From: Panonychus citri
Lineage: Eukaryota; Arthropoda; Arachnida; Trombidiformes; Tetranychidae
NCBI RefSeq assembly: GCF_014898815.1
Contig: NW_026515541.1
Coordinates: 1,178,001 to 1,242,000 of the forward strand
Direction of reading: 5' to 3'
Length of the DNA: 64,000 nucleotides
Made by a program: the position numbers and the translations under genes
The notes under the pieces: model-generated
Database searches by the model: none
Seen by the model: only the letters and a program-made list of their open reading frames with translations
Told to the model about the DNA's origin: nothing
In this document: positions 48,485-61,373 of the stretch, piece after piece
Layout: each line of letters starts with the position of its first letter
How positions within the stretch are numbered: position 1 is the stretch's first letter

Positions 48485-51400
48485 TTACATGTAAGTTATA
48501 TGATGAGGATCATCTAACGATTCCATTGACGAGCTTCGGCTTTTCATGTTGTTAATTGCAGATACGGACAAAAGTACGGTGACAACCTGTAGATAATCAT
48601 GATGGAGAAGATGAAAACAATTAGAATTGACAATTCTTAAAATGGTTGGAAAATGTTGTAACCCACAAAAGGTTAAATATATATTACAATCAACACCCAA
48701 TTCTTAATCACAATTCAACCTAATCGAGACTTAATTGTAACTTGTTCTAACGGAGTAATAACCGTAAGACTATTAATCTTTTCATAATAATAACACAATT
48801 ATGATTTGTGGTGAATAAAAAAAAACAACAACAATCAAAAATTTCAAGATGAATCAAGTTAATCTATTTTTTAACCATTAACTCATTTACCTTGTTAATG
48901 GTGACAATTAACCTCAACTGTTAACTATTTTTTTTCCTTCAGCTAATATATTTTTACCACTCCAACAATTTACAGATGATAAACAATCAGTCAATCACAA
49001 TTGTCAAATACTTTAAATATGTTTTGTTGATTGTTTCTCATTTTGATTGATTATTTGTCAACATTAAGTTCAAGTTTAATTGTGATCAATTGATGATAAT
49101 ATAATTAGCCATTTTTGTAGGTGAATTGTGAAAGGTTGAGGTTTTACAAATTGTGATTAACTAATTGTAGAATCAGCTTGAGATTTTCTTGTTTACCTGG
49201 AACAATAAGAATCCACCAAAAGTTGAAATCCAAATCAATTTATGCTTGTAAATCCAATCAACAAGTTTGTCTTTGCAACCAGACTAAGAGGATAGATAAA
49301 GATACAATTAGTTAATTACGATTAGGTGACAATTAGTTGACAATTACTTACTTCATGGTAAATTGCTTCACTACTCATTGGATTAGATGATGGAGATGAA
49401 GTAAATCCTAATTCTTTGGGGATAATTGAGTAACATGATTTATCGGTCTCCTCAGTATTATGGGCAAACTCTTTGGGACCAGTTAATCCACAACATTCAA
49501 GCTAATTAATTAATAGAGATTGGAAAATTAAATAACCGTAACAATTTAGAAACACAATCAAATATAATAATAATAAAAGTCACGATGATTTAACAATCAA
49601 AATCAGTTTGATTATTGGTCTCATTTTAAATGATGAAATCATTTCTTTTCTCGGGATAATAATTTTCTTTTGATTGTTACAATTTTAATCCAATTTACCT
49701 GAGATTGAATTAAATTACGAGTTCGTTGATTCATCTCATTCCAACCTTCCTCTACGATCTCAGTTACTTTAGCACGTAAAATCGATAGCGATATGATTCC
49801 TCCAATTTCCGCTGCGATTGTCAATACCGATAAAAATAGAAACTGTAATTGCAAATCAATAAGAATGAGAGAGAAATTAAATTTACAATCAAATCAATTT
49901 TAAATTGTAGTGTTTTACCAATTATTATCAATGAAACAAGTGTAAACAATTTACTGATCGTCAACTTTTACACTTTAAACTCAATTGATTTGAAAAAAAA
50001 GGTAAACAGTTAATGTGATTACAATTTTATCGTGATTCTTGTTAAATTAACTTGTTGCTTTCTATCAATTCTGTTGATTGTTAACTTTGGAATTGAACAA
50101 TTTGAACAAAATCAAACTGGATTAAAAAATCACATCGTGACCAAGATCACAATTACATCAACACTTGATTAATTTAACAGAAAAAAAAATTAAACTGAAG
50201 TTAATTTTAAATGATTAAGTGATTATCAACAACAACAACACCTAAAGGGAGTTGTCCTGATCAGAAAAAGTAACAATTTAAAAGTTTATATTGATAATCA
50301 AACAATTAATCGTAATAGAAAGTTTTTTTAACTGGATTAGTTAAAAAGTTTTAGCCACAATCAAAATCAACTAATTGTACTTACCAGTTTTAACATACAT
50401 CCACCACGTCTATATGAACCCATCCAACCCAGAAGACCTGATAATTAATGGTGAACAATTAAAGATCGTGTTAATTAAGATTAATCTTAATCAAATATTG
50501 AAAGTAATCAAGTAATTCAGTTACCATTGGTGAAAAGTAAACCTCCAAGTCCCAAGAAAACGTAAATGATGGGCTATTATAATTAAAGAAAAAGAGAAAA
50601 TAAATATTAATCATTTTAATTAATAAATCAATTTTTTGATAATCAAATTAATTGGTTGTCAAAAATTAGAGTGCAAATGATAAAAATATACAAACATAAT
50701 TGAAGAAAACAGTTAAACCCTTTCAACTTGATTAGATTTTAATTGTTGATCAAGTGAAATTGATTTTTCCAAGTTAATCTTATTGTTGATATTTACTTTT
50801 TTCTGTTCAATTGGTAAATCAATTTTCAGTCTCAATTTAATTGTTTTATCGAGAGAGAGAGAGAGAAAATAAAGACAATCATTTGATGAGAAAGTGATTA
50901 ATTATTGAGAAAAGCAAAGTAATTAACAATCAATATTATATCAGTTTTTGAATAAACACTAATATTGACCTGGAAAATAAGGAAATTGGTGTAAGGTGAA
51001 TGCAAGGGTCAGTTTACACTGTCCAGTGATCTCAACAAACCGTAAAGTTGAATGTTAATTATCCGGTAAGATGACCTTAACATGGAGTAATTCACATTTC
51101 CGGTAATTTATGTTGATTAACTTAATTGTTATGAAAGAAAATGAGTTTGAAAAAGAATTGGAAATATTTCAAAACAATCAATGTAATAATAACATAAACT
51201 CACTCGCTCTCATTGAAATTTGATTGTTGCTTTGATTTTAATTGCGATATCGAGAAAATTTATTAATTGCAATTAAGTTATTGGCCTCTGATTGTTTACT
51301 TGTTTGTGATTAAAGTAAAAGAAGATATTATTTCAATTAAAGTAGATGAAAAAATTAAAATGAGGCTATTTGAGATTAGGGAATAATAATATAGTTAAAA

Positions 51401-54400
51401 CTAATCATTGATCTGATTGGTGATTATTTAATCTTCCAGCAATTAATAGCATGATAATTAAACTTATAGCAATGCGGAACTACAATTATCTGAATGAAAA
51501 AATGTATCATCATATAAATTATTGAATAATAATTTGAATCAACTAATTATTATGACTGTTGATAAATATTACAATTAAAAGATCAAGGATATTAATTGAA
51601 CAAATATTGATTCATCAAAGTGGTGGATTAATCAAACTTTAGGATTTCCTGTTGATAAATTCAAACTGAATTAACTTGAGTCACTTTGTTTAATTTAATC
51701 AAGCAAATTGATCAACACAATTAAGACAATAATAGTAATTGATTGTAATTGTTTGGCAACATTATCATGAAAGGTAAAATTAATTCAAACCAAATGAATC
51801 ATTTAATCAATGCAACTCATCAAACATAATCATTAACCTTAAACTTCAATTGTAATTGTTAATGAAAGTTTACAATTAACAATTAAAAGGGTAACAAACT
51901 TAATTTGGCAAAAGTTTTCACTTGAACCGGAAGATGATTAAGTTAATCAACAGTTTAAATCTTAGAAGGATTTTACTTTTCCATGAAAATAATTCATGGG
52001 ATTGAGAAGGAACGAAATTGATATTCATTTAATTGTTACGATAACAATTGTAATCAGCATGATTCCAACAATGAACAATTTGTACAAATACAAACTCGCA
52101 AATCGGATGGTTAACTTTCCATTGTATTTGATTTGCCAGAATGGAGATGAGACTTTATTACTATTGCGGGTGGTGAGAGTGACAATTAAGAGACAACAAT
52201 CAAAGTGAATTTAAATTACACCAAGAGAAATACAATCATCACTTTTGATCATTGATGAAAAAGAAAACTTAAAATTGGAAAAAAATTTCCAAACTAAATT
52301 AAATTTCTCAGATACTTTAACCAAATTGATGTTACAATCAAACTTACAATTGTTGTCAATTGTTATTATGATTAAATTATTATTATTGTCATTAAATTTG
52401 GTTATGTTTACTCGTTGCGATCAACAATCAAGGTTAATTGTGTTAAATTGCCTTGAAAATAATAATCCTGTGGTTCTCAAGTACATGAGATGTTTAATTC
52501 AAGTCTTATTTTTAAATTGTTGAAATAATCTAAGCTAATTTGGTTGATTGATCACAAATTTGAGTGGTAAAATTAACAATGTAACAATTGAATTAACAAC
52601 AGTTACTATGATATTCAATCATCTTTACAGTTATGATTCACTAATTGTTTACTCAATTTATCGCGAAAATATTGATTGATACAATAAGCAATTTAGTCTG
52701 AACAAGTAAAATCAACAAATGGAAATGATTAAAATTGAATTAAGCAAAACTAACAAGCAAACGATTAACAGTTAATTATTTTAGTTAATGATAAAAAATC
52801 TCGCTAATTCAACCATTCAGATAAATCATATTACCTGTCAAACTGATAAAAAAAAGTTAATTTAACTGATTAGTTGATTGGATAAGCAATAAAAAAAAGT
52901 TCAACTAAATCAAATTTAAGATTGTTTGTAAATCACAATTGATTTGGAATCAAGATGATTAAGATAAACGGATTAAGGTCCATTTTTGAGTTATCCCAAA
53001 TGTTGACCTTGAAATGAAAATTTGACCCAAATTCAATATGTCATCATAGTAATGATGATGATGACATATTTTCACAAATCATCAGCATCAATAAAAAAAA
53101 CAAATAGCAAAGTTTTTAAGCCCAAATCTTAATTGTCAAAATCTAAATTTAATCAATTCAGCTTAAAGATTGTCATTAATATCTAACTGATAATGACAGT
53201 AAAAATCAAGGATTCAAATGACTTGACCTGAGAGTAAAAGCTAAAAAAGGATTAAGATGATGAGGATAAGCATTAGACAAGATTAAGGATTAATGTAAAA
53301 AAGAAGTTGATTTTTTATTGAAAAAAACAAACTAAAAACATGAAACCAGTTTCATGATGAATATTAAAAAACTCAGGCTATTGAAATGAGCAGCAAATTT
53401 TGAACGGGACGGAGGATCAGGGGACTCAGAATTGGGCTTAGATCAGTTTATCGCTTGAGGCTGGGCGTGAGTAGATTACCCCAAAAGTACAATTAACTAA
53501 TTGTCAGTAGTTATAGGAACTGATTGCTTGATAATTACATAACAATTGGGTTAGGAAAAGTTCAGGATCAGACTAAATTTTTTATCCTCATCGTTAATCA
53601 ATATAATCAACAATTTCATTGATCATTTAGTAATAATTGAAATTAAATTATGTTATCGGCTGTCTGATTATGTTAACACATTGAAACAATTAAATAATTT
53701 TGTTTAGTTTAATGTCAATAATCAGATAAAACTATTAAAAAGCCAATCCTTTTTTTAAATTGTGATTGAAAACTAACTGATTGATAAAATATTAAAAAGT
53801 TAATTGTTGGGGAGAAATCGTATTATCAAAAGTTGTCAGATGAATCCTATTAATTGTTTAATCCTAAATTATTGATCAAGTGATGATGGACAATTTAATC
53901 AACCATTAGAAACATTAATTGCGAAGTAGGTGTAATTGATTCATCGTTTTTTCGGAAAGAAACTGAAAGATTAATATGAAAAAGAAAATGAATCAAAATG
54001 AATTTTCTCATCATGAACACCTTACCCTGTAATCATGTTCACGATTGATTATTCATAGGAATCAGTTTTTCATAACAATGATTAAGCTTCCGCTTTTTTT
54101 GATAATAATTGTTATTGGAAGCGAAAACTAATCAACTTTTTTTTCCCACTCACGAAAACTTTTCAATTCTGATTTCTGAGCTTTATTATTATCGGAACAA
54201 CAATTATATCAACTATAGCTGATATAATATTGTTGTTAGTTTCTGATTGTTGGTGGTATCATTATTAACTATTATTAGTTAATTGTTAACATCTACCAAT
54301 CCAATTGAATTGAAAGTTAACCAATAACAACAAATATCAAAAGTTATCTTGTATTTAGAGATATAATTAATATTTACAATTGCAAAGGTAAATAATATTA

Positions 54401-57400
54401 CAACAACAGTTAAGGTAAGAGAAATGTTGATTGTTTGGGTCTAACTAATCAAATGAAAAAGCTTGAAATCTATAAGAAATTGATTGTAATCAATTTTGAT
54501 ACACTTTGATTTGTATTTTCAGCCATTCAAATCAGTTTAAGAATGAGAAAAAAAAACTAATTGTTAATGGTTGATTATCTTAATTTTAAAGGACTGGCTT
54601 TTCACCTGAGGGTCAAATATGAATATCATTATTATTATTATCGGTTTTATGATAATCAAAGTTGAATTATGTATGAAACGGGATTGAGAGAAAGATATTT
54701 GCTATTCAAGGTTGATCTAATTGTGGTGTAAAAAGTTTCAAGTTAATCATGTAAATTAAAAACTCATTAAACTCACCAAACCCCGTAGAGAGGCTAAAAT
54801 ATTATATACAACTAATAGTTTCATTCAAAGTTATCGTTAATTTCAATTCAGTTCATCATATTATCATCATGACCCTGATCTTGATACACTTTGATTATTC
54901 ATCCTACATTTGTCCAATTCAATGTGCCCTTAAATTTGTATTTTCAACAACAATTTAAACAAATTGTAACGAAACGATGATACAATTTTACAAATGAAAA
55001 TTTAACAACCAATTAATTGATTGATGATAATTTAATTATCTATTTACCGTTGTCCCGTTGAAAAAGTTCTTGGCTGTTGATGATGTACTCAGAATCCATA
55101 ATGTAAACGCAATTAAGATGCTCCCAAGAAACTAAAATAGTAAAAGAGATGAAGAAGAAAAAAATTAAGAAGTTATTACAAAATTAGATTGAAAATTTAA
55201 GAGGTTCAACAATTAAGGTGAGTTAATCAAACGAAATTTAATAGTTAATTGTAATCAGGGTGTAGATATTGTTAGATTGATTAATAAAAGTGTGTATATG
55301 TGTATGTGTATATCCTGGTTGATTTAGTTATCATGAGATTGTGAGAGTTGATTGAATTAAACAAATCTTCAAATTTCAAGTTAATCATCAAAGATAATGA
55401 GTGACCTAATTTTATTTATAATCAGAGTTTATTGTTTATAAATTGAAATGATTTAAATTGTCATTTGAAAGTAAATCAAGTTAAGGCCATTTTAACGGTT
55501 CGATTGACAAAACAATTCCAATCGCCTGAATAACCATGATGATGATGTAAATATATCAGATTCACTAAATTAATCAATAATAATCAGGATGATGTTCAAA
55601 TCAGTGAAAGGGAAAATTTTAAGTTAACATGATTAACTTTAACTGTTTATCATTTGTTGTTGATAAAATAATAAGTACCCAGTTAATTGTTGTGATAAAT
55701 TGAAATTACAATTAACAATTTTTAGCATAAATTTCATTCAAAAGTTAAGTATGATCATCGATGAATCCATCATCTTGAATGTTTCTATTTGTTTAAAAAA
55801 TCTTCTTAATTGTTGTTCAATTCACAGACAATCAAAGGTAAGAAAACAGTTATCACCATCATCATGATGAATATCAGCTCAATCTAAAAATTTAACAACT
55901 ATTTTGGTAACAATAAAGTTAACTGTTAAATCATGATGTTATATTTATACAAGTTATATAAAATAAATCACAATCAACAATTAAACATTCACAATCAGCA
56001 ATCAGATGATGGTGATGAGCAAAATCATTTGCATTGTTATAAAACAATTTACTGATCTAGATTTAGGATTTTGATTAAAAAAGTGAGAAACAGATGATAA
56101 TATGAACAATTAACAGTTGATATTGAAAACCATAACCAACAATCAAATTGGATGAATAAATTATAAGTAAATTATATGGAAAAAGTTTAAATATGTCTAG
56201 TTAATCATAAATATCACAATCATCATTAACTAATGGTCATTAAACATCATCAAAATGGACAATAACAATTAGCAGAAAGAAACATCAAAAAGAGATAAAG
56301 TTTTTTTTTCTTCTAGTGATATAACTGAAAATGATTGTTGATTGTTGTTCTAAATTGTAATAATAATAATGATAATAACAATGAAGATGATGATGATGAT
56401 AAAGAAGATGATTTTTCTCGGGTTACTGTAAAAAAATCATAGTAAAATTAAATAGGAAAAGGTCAGTTACCCGATAAGAAGATGAAACTGGTTTTACCTT
56501 TTTTCTTTCATCTTCTACCTGATACCTGGAGCATAAAAGAAAACGTATTCACGGTAGTATGTTAACTTGGAATTTGCAAGTAACCAGGTCATTAACGGCT
56601 TTTGGCCGGGTATCGACAATGATACACCGACACTGGCCTGAGAATAGTCGAGCGTAACCTTTCAATGAGTTAAACTGGTACTGTGACTTGGGTTACACTT
56701 TTTGATTGTTTTTCATTTTGGTCAAAGTAACAATTAACTAATTGATAGGTTACATTGGGCTACTGTTAATTGTGATGATACTCTAATTAAATCAATATCT
56801 AGATAAGATCAGACTGAAAAGCCTTACGGCAATTGTAATGATCGTTAACTTTAATAACAAGGTTACCTTAATCATTAAAGAAATAATAGTTTTGTTAATC
56901 ATTTGGATAGAGTTCAATTGTTGTTATGTATAATTAGGTAAAACAATCAGTTGTATCATAATGATAATTAACTATTAGATTTTATAATTAGTAAGTATTT
57001 GTGGTTAACCTTTACAGAGGTAATTAAAAGCTTCCCAAATGATAATTAATCTTGAAAAATTAACTGATGATGGGACTAATTGTAAGCATCAATAATTTAA
57101 AACTATCAACAAAATCAGAACTAAACAGTGAAGCTTTGATATTGTATTGTAACAGTAAAAAAAATTAATCAATTGACCATCAATCAAGTTGATTACAAGA
57201 GATAAATATTTACTTAATCATCACCATGGTCACTATTGTGTCAATAGTTAATCATTGAGATAATCAAAGTGTTTGACAAGAATACAAAAAAAAATTGATT
57301 AAACAATTGGTCAGTTAAATTGTGAAGGTAATCATAAGGAGACAGTTAAATGTTGAAATTAAAGGTGCAATCAAAATTAGCCACTTGGCTTAATCCAAAT

Positions 57401-59750
57401 GTCAACATTGGAATCAGATTAAGAGGATTAAGTGAAAAAAGTAAATTTAAACCTCGTTCATTGTTACAAACTTGTGTTAATTGTTGTTGGTTAATCACTT
57501 TTCTTCAGGTTAATCGTTTCGGTGTGATTATCTTTCGATTGATTAATTTACTCTCAATAAGCATCGCATCAACGAGAATGGGAAGGACAAGTTATGATAT
57601 TTTCAATGGAGTTTTTATCAAGAGACAAAACTTATTGAATGACAGGACCAACATGATGATCACTAGTTTTTTCAGAAATTCAGCCAATGTATCAACAATT
57701 TGGATCGGATTATCTCTTAATCTTCCTCTCCTTCTCAGCTCATTGGATTTACTCTGGTTTCATTTACCGTTCATAGAAAACACTACGATAATCAAAGAGC
57801 AACGGATCGAATTAATCAAAGCTAAACTAATACTTGCTCTAAGCTATGGAGCTGAATATTCATTTCGAATTGCAATCAAGTTAATCTATCCAACATTCAG
57901 TAATAATCCTGATTCGTTAATTTTTACCTTTTCGTATTATAATTCTAATTATGTAAATTATACCGAATCTATTTAACTTACATTTTACTAGTGATTAATA
58001 TTTTCGTCTCTTCAGGATTTAATTATATTGCAAAACAATTAGAATCTGTTGATAAAAAAACTAACAATTTAGGTGAACCCAAATTGTTTACAGTATTTAC
58101 TTATAATGGATCAATTTGGCTTCAAGATTATCGGAAATCGTTTGAATTGCTCAGTGAAATGATCCATGTTATCAATACCACTTTTAGTAGTTATCTTTTC
58201 ATCAGCTATTTTACAGTTATTCCTATTGGGATAACTGTTATTTATGATATAATGTTCAGTCAAATGGAGTTCAAGTTATATCATGTAGCTGATATTACCA
58301 TTTACTTCATTCATATTCAAATTCTAAACTATTATTTAAGTTTATCTGCACAGAATTCAGAGAAAATTTGGAATTCACTTTATAGATTAACGTTAATCAG
58401 TAAAAATGATTCATTACAATCTGAGGTTAGTGTTGATTTTGTTTCTCTTTCCAATTATTGCCAAAATAGAAACTGGTTGTTGCTCTGATTACCTTGATTA
58501 AATTACGTTCATGATAATTTTCATCTTAATCTTGATTAATTTCAATTTCTATCTCCGTTACAGGCTACCTTATTCATGAGTAGAGTTGTTCATCTACCTG
58601 TTGGAATTAAGGTCTCAGATCAGTTGATTACATTTGGAATAGGACCAAGTTTAATAGCTGTTGTTTTTACCGTTTTCGTATCGATAACTTCACTTAATTC
58701 GGTTTTCTTGAACAAACCAACAAACTCAACAACTACACAAGCATGAGAAGTTCTTACTAATCTAATCAGAAAATCTACCGATGGAAAAAAAAGTTCAACA
58801 TATGAAATTGTAACGGAGAGAAAAAGTGAGAAATCAATTAAACAGAAATAAATTAGAGAAAAAAATGTAATTGGTCAATTTGATGTTAGAAAAAAAGAAA
58901 AGAAAACCTGTTGAAAATAAACGTAAACACTTGAATGTGCAACTGTAGAAATGGATAAAAAGAGATACAAGGAAAAGCTCATATGGTGAACAAGAGATGG
59001 AAAGAAGGAGAAGAAAAAGAAAAAGAAACAAGAGAAACAAAAATGGCCGAAAAGTCCATTGACGGTTTGGTAAAGGCCGAAGAGAAAAAGAAAGAAAGAG
59101 AAAAAGAATAGAATAAAATAGAAAATAGAAAACGGATATTATCAATTTCAGAATCTAATCATAATTGTGTCGATAGTTAATTGAAATGACATTGAGATGG
59201 TATATTTGTTGTTACTTTTGGAAAATTAAGAAAATGACAAATTCAATCTTGACAACAAGTAAATCACAATTTTCCCAATGGATTAACATTACAAAGAGAG
59301 AGAGAAACTGTTTTACCAAAAATGGTTACTAGTTATTTAACAACATTTAGAGAAAGATATTAACCAATATGAATATATAACACATATAACACATTATTTA
59401 TTCCAATGAGAGATATAAAGGAAGGAAGAAGAAGCAAAATAGAATAGAATTTGAAAAAATAATAATGGAGGAAGAAAAGGGAGAGAGAGAGAGAGAAAAC
59501 TAGGAACTAGAAAAGAGAAATAGAAATGAAAGATTTAGATAAAGGGGAAAATGGAGAAATTGGTGCAAACAGATATGGATTATGACTTTTTGAGAGAAAC
59601 TTATTAGTCATAATTAGTTAATTACACACACAATCAAAGGGAAACAAAGGAGAGAAGAATATGAGAAAAGAATAAATTTCCATAACTTACCCAAGTAGCA
59701 AAAGCCAACATACAAACTAAATGTTTAACAAAAGCTCTACAACAACCCAT
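48485..59750 (-). CDS. Tetraspanin (eight coding exons)
   Basis: Four-helix membrane organiser. Exons: 59750-59691, 55131-55048, 50573-50525, 50437-50385, 49842-49699, 49501-49352, 49283-49197 and 48586-48485; all phases agree, giving 242 residues. It starts MGCCRAFVKHLVCMLAFATW. Helix 1 continues in FLGSILIAFTLWIL, helix 2 is IYVFLGLGGLLF, helix 3 FLFLSVLTIAAEIGGII, helix 4 from LIWISTFGGFLLF. The large loop has the CCG motif (LECCGLTGP) plus later Cys in KSCYS and SGCKD, so at least four loop cysteines. Juxtamembrane GCC at the N-terminus is a likely palmitoylation site. Introns 1 and 2 are about 4.5 kb each; intron 1 holds an opposite-strand chemoreceptor-like gene. The subfamily cannot be fixed by eye. 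Confidence 0.88.
50574..55047 (-). other. Tetraspanin intron 2
   Basis: 4.5 kb, A+T-rich. It includes a GA run near 50851-50866, a short G+C-richer patch at about 53390-53480 with no recognised product, and a candidate short secreted open frame at 52368-52523 (plus). Dense ACAATTAA-type motifs. Confidence 0.55.
52368..52523 (+). CDS. Candidate short secreted peptide or first exon
   Basis: A 51-codon frame opening with a strong hydrophobic signal-like stretch (MIKLLLLSLNLVMFTRC), followed by Cys residues spaced 10 and 14 residues apart (CDQQSRLIVLNC, then NNNPVVLKYMRC). A GT lies right after CLIQ (52500-52503), so it could be a first exon. It sits in an intron of the tetraspanin gene, on the opposite strand. 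I see no convincing second exon and do not recognise the family; in A+T-rich DNA such frames also arise by chance. Confidence 0.25.
   Translation: MIKLLLLSLNLVMFTRCDQQSRLIVLNCLENNNPVVLKYMRCLIQVLFLNC
56526..56658 (-). other. Unrecognised exon-like open segment
   Basis: G+C-richer than its surroundings. On the minus strand it reads as 44 open codons between a possible acceptor (gaaag|GTTACG) and donor (CCAG|gtatca), with ordinary protein composition (for example SIPGQKPLMTWLLANSK and YYREYVFFYAPG). Reading on, it stops soon after the donor. It could be an alternative tetraspanin exon, an exon of an unseen gene, or a fragment of a decayed gene or element. I do not recognise the sequence. Confidence 0.35.
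57350..58746 (+). CDS. Seven-helix chemoreceptor-like protein (possible gustatory receptor), with frame break
   Basis: About 410 residues with many hydrophobic helices, in the style of arthropod gustatory receptors. Segment 1 (57350 to about 57955) starts MLKLKVQSKLATWLNPN and holds helices around FGVIIFRLINLLSISIAS and WIGLSLNLPLLLSSLDLLW. Segment 2 (about 57970-58425) reads IYLTYILLVINIFVSSGFNY through LFISYFTVIPIGITVIYD to LQSE. Segment 3 (58564-58746) follows a GT-AG intron and reads ATLFMSRVVHLPVGIKVSDQ and ITFGIGPSLIAVVFTVFV. Segments 1 and 2 are in different frames; no GT-AG intron that I tried restores the phase, so a small indel is likely. The insect TYhhhhhQF signature is not evident, so the family call is tentative. 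It is nested in tetraspanin intron 1, opposite strand. Confidence 0.5.
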
Positions 59751-61373
59751 GGTTATGGTGATATTAATCTGGATTAACGGTTAATCAAAAGTGGATTTAA
59801 GACACACACTGTAAGGTGAGAATGTTGAAGAGAAGGTAAAAAAAATAAAGGTAAAGATGTAAAAACATAAGAAAAGATTAGAGAAAAATTGAAAAAAGAA
59901 TAGAACATTTTTGTTCCATGTTCTTTTCTAAAATTATTGTATCCAATTATTTGTTCTTCAAATTATAATCGAATACACAACAAAAAGAAATTAATTGATT
60001 GTTGAATTAGTGAAAATTCTGTGACAATCAAACGTGGAGAAAAGTTAATTGTTGATAGTTGAAAACACTTACAATTAAGGAGAAGAGAAATAAACAGTTG
60101 ATGTAAATGTTTTTCTCTCTTTAAGGTAAAAGATATTTTGATGTTTCCACAACCGAAGATAAACTTAAAGTGGCGAAAGAAAAAAAAACTCTAAACAACA
60201 TTTTCTCTTTAATCTTTCTCTCTCTTTTTCTTCTCTCTCTCTCTCTCTTCATCTTTTTTTCTTCTCTTTCGAAAATGTTCTATTCTCTTTCATCATGAGA
60301 ACAGCAAAATCGCTCCAAAAGGCTCAGAATATTATTTCAAATTCTATGGAACAACCGATCGCCCACCAAAAAGCTTCTCATCAAATTCTCACCTTTTCTC
60401 CTTTGGTGGTTTTCCTTTTTTTCTTCTCTTCAATTTGTTTCATTTTCTTTTCTTCCAAGTGTCTTAATTATCTTCTTCTCCAATTGTTGATCATCATCTT
60501 CTTCTTCTAGTGATTAACTACAATTCCATAATTGTGTAACTATCAAGTTCATTTCTATCAATACACTTTTGGATTGTTGTTTTGTTGTTGTTCACTTTGG
60601 GCTTTTCCTTAGGCCTTTGGGTTCACTTGGATTTTTTTTCTTTTTCATTTCAATTGTTCATCTAATTGATTGGGATGGTAACAGTTACCATTTAATTTAC
60701 TTTTCTATCTCTTTTTTAATTGTGTGTTTACCTTTTTTTTTGTTTTGTTCTTCATTCTTTTTCTTGTTCCTTTCATTTTCTCTTCTGTCTATAAATTGTG
60801 TTATTTTCTTACAAACAACATTATAGATTTGGATTATTTGGATCATCAGGGAATTGAATTTCTCTCTCTTTTTATTGAAGCTTCAATGGTCTGGAAAAAT
60901 GGCTACAATTTAATCTAATTAACAGTTTTCCATTTTTCTCTAATTAATAATTGTTACCTGTTTTCCACTAACAATTAACAACCCAACCAAATCATACTGA
61001 TTGTGTCACCTTTCACTGATTATTTTAAAAAGTGTTTCTCTTTTTGCTATCCCAATCAAACTGGTTAAACAATTTAACTGTATCCTTAATTGTTAACAAG
61101 TAACAATTTGGACAGTAATTAATTATATAAAATCCACAAAAATCTTTCATTTTTTTTTAAACAATTTATATCAATTCAAGTTGAGCGGGTTTAGGTTGTC
61201 ATGGTAACCGAAATTTTTACCGCTTTTTCTTGTTCTTATTTTGATCCGAGTGAATCATATGGAGAAAAATTTTGTTTTTGATTGTTTAGTGTTAATTTTT
61301 TTTCTTCTTCTCATTTTCGTTAATTAATGTTGGTGTTTTTTCTTTTGTAGTTGATTAATTTACATTCGATCAG
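59751..61373. other. Head-to-head spacer between tetraspanin and the ATR-like gene
   Basis: 1.6 kb between divergent genes. From about 60110 to 60300 and 60400-60870 it is CT- and T-rich on the plus strand, with CT runs near 60214-60248. Long open frames here (60295-60510, 60569-60918) are mostly Phe/Ser/Leu from T-rich sequence and are not supported. It should hold both promoters and a pyrimidine-rich 5' untranslated region with an acceptor-like ttttgtag near 61343-61350. Confidence 0.5.

Larger units (their letters stand above)
55132..59690 (-). other. Tetraspanin intron 1 with nested features
   Basis: 4.56 kb. It contains the plus-strand chemoreceptor-like gene (57350-58746), an unrecognised minus-strand exon-like segment (56526-56658) and GA-rich DNA from about 58800 to 59560. 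The rest is A+T-rich with no supported content. Confidence 0.6.

Noticed and set aside
55495..55560. Possible tRNA from a GGTTCGATT box near 55498
   Set aside because: No matching A box at the right distance and no cloverleaf that I can draw.
58834..59145. 103-codon minus-strand frame rich in Phe and Leu
   Set aside because: It is the complement of a purine-rich tract in tetraspanin intron 1.
60295..60918. Overlapping Phe/Ser-rich frames upstream of the ATR-like gene
   Set aside because: Reading of a CT/T-rich tract; no domain, and a pyrimidine-rich leader is the simpler view.
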